Assembly: GCA_964640055.1 (NCBI GenBank)
Contig: CAZXFH010000049.1
Coordinates: 1 to 19,135 of the forward strand
Direction of reading: 5' to 3'
DNA: 19,135 nucleotides
Origin: CAZXFH01 sp964640055
GTDB lineage: Bacteria; Fidelibacterota; UBA2242; JAFGTP01
Shown here piece by piece: positions 1-4,486 of this stretch (its first letter is position 1; each line of letters starts with the position of its first letter). The notes below the pieces were generated by a model. The model was given only the letters and a program-made list of their open reading frames with translations. It made no database searches and was not told the DNA's origin. The position numbers and the translations under genes were made by a program.

Positions 1-48
1 TACCTGCTATTTACGAAACAGCTGCTCTACCGGGTGAGCTAGGGTGGC
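1..48 (-). tRNA. tRNA-Thr (anticodon CGT), 3' part cut by window edge
   Basis: Read on the minus strand from position 48, the sequence gives a 5' acceptor strand GCCACCC, then TA, a D-arm (GCTC...GAGC with GG in the loop) and an anticodon arm GCTGT-TTCGTAA-ATAGC whose five pairs all form, one of them G-T. The anticodon lies at 13-15 and reads CGT, which decodes ACG (threonine). The variable loop has just begun when the window ends, so the T-arm and 3' acceptor strand are outside. A promoter-like sequence lies directly upstream, so this tRNA probably has its own transcript start and does not depend on read-through from the gene at 112-1314. Confidence 0.88.
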
Positions 49-63
49 CTGAAACAGCCCTGA

Positions 64-92
64 AATTTAAACAATCTGACGGCTTTTGGCAA
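64..92 (-). promoter_or_regulatory. sigma70-like promoter for tRNA-Thr
   Basis: On the minus strand a -35-like TTGCCA (92-87) and a -10-like TAAATT (69-64) are separated by exactly 17 bases. The predicted start near 57 leaves a leader of about nine bases before the mature tRNA 5' end at 48, a normal arrangement for a tRNA gene. The call rests on sequence match and position only. Confidence 0.5.
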
Positions 93-111
93 TCCTCAAT
101 ACCAATTGGAA

Positions 112-1314
112 TTAGGCCGCTGAACCTGTTTTTTTAAACAGCTGCCTGATTTTCTGATACAGGCGGTCGAAAAAGGCCTGTACTTTGTGCAGCCAGCTGC
201 GGGTGGGCGTGACCTCGGCAATCCGGGTCAGCAAACGTTGCCAGTCTATATTCCGGGATACGATCTTGCGGATCTCATCGATCTTATAGCTGTCCTGGGG
301 GCGGGTTTTGATAGAAATAGAAGACAGGTTAGAGATCACCGTAAAAGTATCACCGCCCTTCCAGAGAATGTTGACCTGGGCGTCGATCAGCGTCTGAACA
401 GCAATTTCCGAGGGTTTATGCTTGCCGGAAAAGAGAATGGTATGCACGCGGGTTTCGTGGGGATCAGTGATCTTGGCCAGGTTGGCAATCGCAAAAATAA
501 TATCCAGGCGCACGGCCGGAAAAACCAGCAGCAGGTTGCCTTTCATTTCCCGCATGAACTCCACAAACTCATCCAGGGTGGAAGCGCCCACCACAAATTT
601 ATCGATCACGGTCCTGCGCTCGCTGGTTTCATGGATGATTTCCGGTTTGATCTCATCGATCACCTGCCCCAGGGTGGGATGGCTCAGAATCGGGGAATAG
701 GGAATCAGCCCCAGAAACTGCAATTTCTTTTTCTGACAGTATTTTTGAATGGCGTTGCGCACCTTGTCGGCTTTATCGACCAGCACCTTATTAACGATCA
801 CGCCGGTGATCTCCACGCCGTGCTGGGCAAAGAAGGCACGGTTCAGTTCCAGTTTATCAATGGCGCTGCCAATGCCGCCATCCACCACCAGAACCACCTT
901 GGCCTGTAGTAAATTAGCTACCGTGGCATTGGAGACATCGATCACCGAACCCACGCCGGCATGGCCGGTACCTTCGATGATGATATAATCCTTATCCTGA
1001 GATAGGGTGTGGTAAGCGCTCTCAATTTTGCGCGCCAGTTTGGGTTTGACCAGCTGCGCAAGATACTCTTCCGTAAAACCCTTTCTGATCACGACGGGAT
1101 TCATCAAGGGCGGCTCTTCAGGAAAATGGAAGATATCCTTCATCAGGATCACATCCTCTTCCACTTTACCCCAGGGCGAGGGCAGCCAGCGTTGCCCCAC
1201 CGGCTTCATAAAGCCGACCTTCTGTTGATTCTGCTGCAGAATGTCGAGCAGGGCAAAAGAGATGGTTGATTTGCCCACATCCTTGCCAGTAGCTGCGATG
1301 AAAATATTTTTCAT
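112..1314 (-). CDS. BioD-like P-loop / DRTGG-domain protein
   Basis: This 400-aa cytoplasmic protein has the architecture of the BioD-like N-terminal region of phosphotransacetylase (COG0857 type): a dethiobiotin-synthetase-like P-loop domain followed by a DRTGG-like domain. The Walker A motif is ATGKDVGKST (residues 8-17), followed by the BioD-like KPVGQR (37-42). An EGTGHAG loop (114-120) and VVDGGIG (143-149) match the nucleotide-binding fold. Residues ~240-335 resemble a DRTGG domain. The phosphotransacetylase catalytic domain is absent, so it is not a Pta, and no biotin genes are nearby to support a BioD role. Its ATG overlaps the stop of the upstream yggS-type gene in an ATGA, so translation is probably coupled. 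The C-terminal ~30 residues are basic (KIRQLFKK). The substrate is unknown. Proteins of this class are often annotated simply as AAA family ATPase. Confidence 0.75.
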   Translation of the reverse strand: MKNIFIAATGKDVGKSTISFALLDILQQNQQKVGFMKPVGQRWLPSPWGKVEEDVILMKDIFHFPEEPPLMNPVVIRKGFTEEYLAQLVKPKLARKIESAYHTLSQDKDYIIIEGTGHAGVGSVIDVSNATVANLLQAKVVLVVDGGIGSAIDKLELNRAFFAQHGVEITGVIVNKVLVDKADKVRNAIQKYCQKKKLQFLGLIPYSPILSHPTLGQVIDEIKPEIIHETSERRTVIDKFVVGASTLDEFVEFMREMKGNLLLVFPAVRLDIIFAIANLAKITDPHETRVHTILFSGKHKPSEIAVQTLIDAQVNILWKGGDTFTVISNLSSISIKTRPQDSYKIDEIRKIVSRNIDWQRLLTRIAEVTPTRSWLHKVQAFFDRLYQKIRQLFKKTGSAA

Positions 1315-1991
1315 GTGGTCTCCCGGGGACCGAAAATAGCACTGCCGATGCGGATCATGGTGGCGCCTTCTTCGATAGCTAGCCTGTATGAATGGGACAT
1401 GCCCATGGACAGGGTTTTGATTTCGGTATGGGGAATATCGGTTTTCAGCAATTGATCGTAGAGTTCTTTCATCTTTTTAAAATAGGGCCGCATTTGCCCG
1501 GGATCTTCACGATAGGGCCCCATGGTCATGAGTCCTTCCAGGCGCAGGTGTTTCAGGCGGGCGATCTTCACCACCAGGTCTTCGATAATCTGGTAGTCCG
1601 GTGTGACCCCATATTTTGATTTTTCTTCTGCAATATTGATCTCCAGCAGAATTGGTAAGATGTCCTTGCCGGCCTTAGGCACCCGTTTGTCAATGGCCTT
1701 GGCTTTTTTCAGCGAACTGACCGACTGGATCATATCACAATAGGGCAGCGCTTTGTTGATCTTGTTGGTTTGCAGATGGCCGATAATATGCCAGGTCACT
1801 TTATCCCGCAGGTCATCCACACCCTGACAAACCGCTTCCAGTTCCTGGACATAGTTTTCACCGATGTGGGTGGCGCCGGCGCGGATCACCTCTGCGACTT
1901 CGTTTGCACTGCGGGTTTTGGCGGCCACCAGCAGCGTGACACGGGCTGGTACTTCGGCACGGATGCGTTGATAATTTTCAGCGATGGACAT
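1311..1991 (-). CDS. yggS: YggS/PLPBP family pyridoxal-phosphate homeostasis protein
   Basis: This is a 226-aa single-domain alanine-racemase-fold PLP-binding protein. Family members hold PLP and help keep vitamin B6 and amino-acid pools balanced, without a proven catalytic activity. Family marks are the PLP lysine in LLVAAKTRS (Lys25), GENYVQE (45-51), WHIIGHLQTNK (67-77), EGLMTMGPY (152-160), SMGMSHSYRLAI (195-206) and RIGSAIFGPR (214-223). I place the start at 1991 and not at the in-frame ATG at 2090. The 1991 ATG has a very strong ribosome binding site (GGGAGGAGG just upstream) and the protein then matches the family length, whereas the 33 extra residues have no family counterpart. The usual IGPLQ/IGHLQ motif carries H here, a common variant. 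It is first in a two-gene unit with the BioD-like gene. Confidence 0.93.
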   Translation of the reverse strand: MSIAENYQRIRAEVPARVTLLVAAKTRSANEVAEVIRAGATHIGENYVQELEAVCQGVDDLRDKVTWHIIGHLQTNKINKALPYCDMIQSVSSLKKAKAIDKRVPKAGKDILPILLEINIAEEKSKYGVTPDYQIIEDLVVKIARLKHLRLEGLMTMGPYREDPGQMRPYFKKMKELYDQLLKTDIPHTEIKTLSMGMSHSYRLAIEEGATMIRIGSAIFGPRETT

Positions 1992-2028
1992 CAGAACCTC
2001 CTCCCGCTTAGCTTGACCCTCTGTATAC

Positions 2029-2056
2029 AATATAAGGGTAGTTCGATAAAGTTGAA
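2029..2056 (-). promoter_or_regulatory. candidate promoter of the yggS unit
   Basis: On the minus strand TTCAAC (2056-2051) and TATATT (2034-2029) are separated by 16 bases, about 40 bases before the yggS start codon. The -10 fits well and the -35 poorly. It lies inside the 5' extension rejected for yggS, which agrees with the start at 1991. Confidence 0.28.
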
Positions 2057-2117
2057 ACCATAATTTTAGGTTTAGATTCATCCCTTTCAATAAGCTGGTG
2101 GTAATTAATTATGATGC

Positions 2118-2161
2118 GTACCCCCCTTCTCTTGCTAAGAGAAGGGGCCGGGGGATGAGTT
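2118..2161. repeat. 44-bp palindromic repeat module, copy 1
   Basis: This is the first of three copies of a short element (others at 2547-2590 and 4129-4172). It is built on an 11-bp inverted repeat, CCCCTTCTCTT and AAGAGAAGGGG, around a GCT centre, followed by the constant tail CCGGGGGATGAGTT. It stands 5 bp left of the long direct repeat at 2167. Compared with the other copies, one base next to the loop breaks the innermost pair. Translated on the minus strand, these elements give the PPAPSLAKRRG-type peptide that turns up in spurious ORF calls, so I treat it as non-coding. Confidence 0.85.
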
Positions 2162-2354
2162 CCCGGAACCTCTACGAGGTAACTACCTTATCCTGTATGT
2201 TATGGTTACAATCCTGAAAGCCCTACGGGCTAATATAGATCGTTAGAGAGACAGACTTCCGGACACCGCAGAATGATTTCAGAGCTGCCGGTGGCTACCG
2301 AGTAAAAATCCCTGCGCCTGTTCATTCCTGTGAAATTTATACCAGATTCAATTA

Positions 2355-2486
2355 ACCCCCAACTTCAGTTGGGGGTCAGCAAAACCACTCAGCTTCCGGA
2401 ACGGTTTTAACCGTTTCCAGCAATGAAGCCCTTGAAAGGGCTCCGGGAGTTAGTTGCTACTATATACCCCCGGTTGAAACCGGGGG
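2355..2486. repeat. cluster of four REP-like hairpins in repeat copy A
   Basis: Four inverted repeats stand in a row, each with only two bases between its arms: ACCCCCAACT/AGTTGGGGGT (2355-2376), GGAACGGTT/AACCGTTTCC with one bulge (2398-2418), AGCCCTT/AAGGGCT (2427-2442) and CCCCCGGTT/AACCGGGGG (2467-2486). Centre-to-centre spacing is about 42, 27 and 42 bases. As RNA they would form a run of stem-loops. As DNA they look like a bacterial interspersed mosaic element. Confidence 0.85.
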
Positions 2487-2546
2487 CTAATCTTAATTTT
2501 TTTATATTTCATTTCCTTTTGTCGATTGTGGTAAGCTGAATATCAT

Positions 2547-2590
2547 GTACTCCCCTTCTCTTGGCAAGAGAAGGGGCCGGGGGATGAGTT
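2547..2590. repeat. 44-bp palindromic repeat module, copy 2
   Basis: A perfect 12-bp inverted repeat, CCCCTTCTCTTG and CAAGAGAAGGGG (2552-2563 and 2565-2576), surrounds a single central G. It is followed by the constant tail CCGGGGGATGAGTT and forms the right end of the long repeat copy A. Read through on the minus strand it feeds a repeat-derived false ORF (2509-2718). Confidence 0.88.
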
Positions 2591-2645
2591 TTACTCCTAT
2601 CAACCCGGCTTTCACAATACCAGCAGCCCTGCGGGCGGGTATTTA

Positions 2646-2673
2646 TTGATATAAAACACTTGGAATTTATAAC
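2646..2673 (+). promoter_or_regulatory. promoter candidate for the GH114-type lipoprotein gene
   Basis: TTGATA (2646-2651) and TATAAC (2668-2673) are separated by 16 bases, each matching five of six consensus positions. Transcription would begin near 2680, about 37 bases before the ATG at 2717. The ATG at 2660 lies in the spacer of this promoter, which argues against using it as the start codon. Just upstream a small GCCC-TGC-GGGC palindrome (about 2633-2643) resembles the TAC-centred palindromes of the repeats. Confidence 0.5.
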
Positions 2674-2716
2674 TGTTATGGAGTATTTTTTATTAATTAT
2701 CAACAGCAGGAGCGTC

Positions 2717-3715
2717 ATGATTATGCATAAAAATAAATGGTTCCTGTTTGGGTTGAGCGCTGTTTTGCTGTTCAGCAGCTGTAACGGACTGCTGGAATCT
2801 CCCCCGAACGACTCTGTTGATTATCGCCAGGAAATGCGTCGGTTTGTCCGGGAGCTGAGTCAGTATGCTGACCGGAGCGACCCGGATTTTATTGTTATTC
2901 CCCAAAACGGCCAGGAATTACTGCTGCTCGATCCTGAGGGAGAGCGCCGTCCGGCCCCGGAGTATCTGGCTGCCATTGATGGTGTGGGGCGGGAAGACCT
3001 CTTTTTTGGCTATGATGGCGATAACCAGCCCACACCACCGGTGGAAAGAGATTATATGATCAGCTTTCTGGATACGGCCGTACAACACGGAAAGGTCGTG
3101 CTGGTGACCGATTACTGCTGGACACCAGCCTATATGGATCAGTCCTATGCCCAAAACCGGGCCAGGGGCTACATCTCCTTTGCCGCGGATCACCGCGAGC
3201 TGGATCATATTCCCGCTCATCCCCAAGCACCTTACCAAGTCAATAACATGGTGATTAAAAGCCTGCCGGATGTGCAAAATTTTCTTTATCTGCTGAATCC
3301 AGATAATTTTAAGACTAAAAGTGAATACCTGTCCGCCTTGCAGGCGACGGATTATGATCTGCTGATCATTGACCTGTTCTATCAGGACACACTGGCCCTG
3401 TCTGCCGCTAATGTGGCCGGTCTGAAAAACAAGGCCAATGGCGGATCCCGGCTGGTGGTGGCTTACCTAAGCATTGGTGAGGCTGAGGATTATCGCTATT
3501 ACTGGCAGAGCAAATGGAAGCAAGATCGCCCGGACTGGCTGGCAGCGGAAAATAAGCACTGGCCGGGCAATTACAAGGTGCGTTACTGGCAAAAAGGCTG
3601 GCAGGATCTGATTTTCGGTAATACCGATGCCTATCTCGACCGCATCCTGGAAGTCGGTTTTGACGGGGTCTACCTGGATATCATCGATGCGTTTGAATAT
3701 TTTGAGAATCGGTGA
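2717..3715 (+). CDS. TM1410/GH114-type (endo alpha-1,4-polygalactosaminidase-like) lipoprotein
   Basis: The 332-aa predicted product begins with a lipoprotein signal: basic HKNK, a hydrophobic core, then LFSSC with the lipidated Cys at 22. The rest matches the TM1410/MJ1477-type TIM-barrel family often annotated as endo alpha-1,4-polygalactosaminidase (GH114-related). Marks are VAYLSIGEAEDYRYYW (from ~248), a QKGWQDLIFG segment and the C-terminal GFDGVYLDIIDAFEYF with acidic residues Asp316, Asp321 and Asp324. Family activity is hydrolysis of amino-sugar polysaccharides, and the true substrate here is unknown. I chose ATG 2717 because AGGAG (2708-2712) precedes it and a promoter lies upstream. 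ATG 2723 is almost as good. It is a single-gene unit bracketed by two long direct repeats, so recombination between them would remove exactly this gene. Confidence 0.8.
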   Translation: MIMHKNKWFLFGLSAVLLFSSCNGLLESPPNDSVDYRQEMRRFVRELSQYADRSDPDFIVIPQNGQELLLLDPEGERRPAPEYLAAIDGVGREDLFFGYDGDNQPTPPVERDYMISFLDTAVQHGKVVLVTDYCWTPAYMDQSYAQNRARGYISFAADHRELDHIPAHPQAPYQVNNMVIKSLPDVQNFLYLLNPDNFKTKSEYLSALQATDYDLLIIDLFYQDTLALSAANVAGLKNKANGGSRLVVAYLSIGEAEDYRYYWQSKWKQDRPDWLAAENKHWPGNYKVRYWQKGWQDLIFGNTDAYLDRILEVGFDGVYLDIIDAFEYFENR

Positions 3716-3934
3716 TATTCCCGTGCGGTAAAGATAATGACTCTATAACCTCTACGAGGTAACTACCTTATCCTGCATGTTATGGTTACAATCCTGAAAG
3801 CCCTACGGGCTAAGCTAGATCATTAGAGAGACAGACTTCCGGACACCGCAGAATGATTTCAGAGCTGCCGGTGGCTACCGAGTAAAAATCCCTGCGCCTG
3901 TTCATTCCTGTGAAATTTATACCAGATTCAATTA

Positions 3935-4066
3935 ACCCCCAACTTCAGTTGGGGGTCAGCAAAACCACTCAGCTTCCGGAACGGTTTTAACCGTTTCCAG
4001 CAATGAAGCCCTTGAAAGGGCTCCGGGAGTTAGTTGCTACTATATACCCCCGGTTAAAACCGGGGG
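3935..4066. repeat. cluster of four REP-like hairpins in repeat copy B
   Basis: The four hairpins of copy A recur at the same spacing (3935-3956, 3978-3998, 4007-4022, 4047-4066). The only base change from copy A within the cluster lies in the 2-base centre of the last hairpin (GA becomes AA), so every stem is preserved. Confidence 0.85.
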
Positions 4067-4128
4067 CTAATCCTAAACTTTTTTTATAACTCATCCCTTT
4101 TTATCGATTGTGGTAAGCTGAATATCAT

Positions 4129-4172
4129 GTACTCCCCTTCTCTTGCCAAGAGAAGGGGCCGGGGGATGAGTT
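4129..4172. repeat. 44-bp palindromic repeat module, copy 3
   Basis: The perfect 12-bp arms CCCCTTCTCTTG and CAAGAGAAGGGG flank a single central C (copy 2 has G), followed by the same CCGGGGGATGAGTT tail. It closes repeat copy B. Confidence 0.88.
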
Positions 4173-4486
4173 ATCTGAATTACAGAGGCAGAGAGGGATA
4201 CGTAGGGTATATGCTCAAATGTTTCTTTGGTGTCCCGACTGAAAAAGTAATGACAAAAGAAAGGTCATGATCAATCATAATAAATCTGTGTCATCATGAG
4301 AGTCTCCCGCAGGTGATAACCAAACCGATATCACAATGAGATTATTTGATTACATGACAACGGCCTTTTATATCCCTTTTCTTGACACAGAGGTCCGAAC
4401 AAGGTGGCTTTAGCGTTCCCATCTTGGATTAAACCATATTTCTGCCTAATATTTAGTGGTATCTGAAAAAATTAAAGGAATATCAT
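4173..4486 (+). other. 314-bp upstream region of the 958-aa secreted protein gene
   Basis: I see no gene here. It is AT-rich and holds two possible operator-like inverted repeats: ATGAC/GTCAT (4250-4254 and 4264-4268) and TCATGAT/ATCATGA (4265-4271 and 4293-4299), which share bases. A promoter candidate follows at 4346-4374. The ribosome binding site AAAGGA (4474-4479) lies seven bases before the ATG at 4487. Confidence 0.45.
4346..4374 (+). promoter_or_regulatory. candidate promoter of the 958-aa gene
   Basis: TTGATT (4346-4351) and TATATC (4369-4374) are separated by 17 bases, each with four of six consensus matches. It would leave a 5' leader of about 105 bases. The nearby TTGACA at 4382-4387 is a better -35 but has no -10 at the right distance. 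Confidence 0.3.

Larger units (their letters stand above)
2167..2590. repeat. long direct repeat with hairpin array, copy A (424 bp)
   Basis: The same sequence recurs at 3747-4172, offset by 1580-1582 bases. Reading base by base I count five mismatches over the first ~325 bp, then an AT-rich linker with several changes and a 2-base indel, then a near-identical tail that includes the 44-bp palindromic module. Inside are two TAC-centred palindromes (ACCTC/GAGGT at 2168-2180, AGCCC/GGGCT at 2219-2231) and four hairpins at 2355-2486. I see no transposase and no convincing long ORF within it. It resembles a non-autonomous REP/BIME-like or MITE-like unit. The two copies bracket the lipoprotein gene at 2717-3715. 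Confidence 0.93.
3747..4172. repeat. long direct repeat with hairpin array, copy B (426 bp)
   Basis: This is the second copy of the element at 2167-2590, in the same orientation, beginning 31 bp after the lipoprotein stop codon. The left ~325 bp differ from copy A at five positions, and an AT-rich linker near 4067-4100 is more divergent. Unlike copy A, it has no 44-bp palindromic module on its left side. The unit thus ends in the module on the right in both copies but begins with it only in copy A. Confidence 0.93.

Noticed and set aside
187..909. 240-aa plus-strand frame opposite the BioD-like gene, and other long antisense frames (e.g. 5285-5902, 9936-10367, 16250-16759)
   Set aside because: They are mirror readings of well-supported genes, with compositions typical of antisense frames and no recognisable domains or ribosome sites.
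1992..2090. 33-residue N-terminal extension of the YggS protein
   Set aside because: The ATG at 1991 has a much stronger ribosome binding site and gives the normal family length and start.
2660..2716. Upstream ATG for the GH114-type gene adding 19 residues
   Set aside because: It falls between the -35 and -10 of a good promoter candidate and would put MEFITVMEYFLLIINSRSV before a clean lipoprotein signal. ATG 2717 has AGGAG upstream.
2509..2718. 69-aa minus-strand open frame containing PPAPSLAKRRG
   Set aside because: It reads through the 44-bp palindromic module and part of the lipoprotein promoter region. The peptide comes from the repeat, and no ribosome site or family supports it.
2355..4172. 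Possible CRISPR array in the repeat-rich region
   Set aside because: The hairpins differ from one another, there are no uniform repeats with unique spacers, and no cas genes are near.
2118..4172. Composite insertion sequence carrying the lipoprotein gene
   Set aside because: No transposase frame exists in either long repeat, and I see no target-site duplication flanking the whole unit. I keep the neutral term direct repeat.
4382..4387. TTGACA consensus -35 upstream of the 958-aa gene
   Set aside because: No -10-like hexamer occurs 16-18 bases downstream (the sequence there is GC-rich GGTGGCTT).
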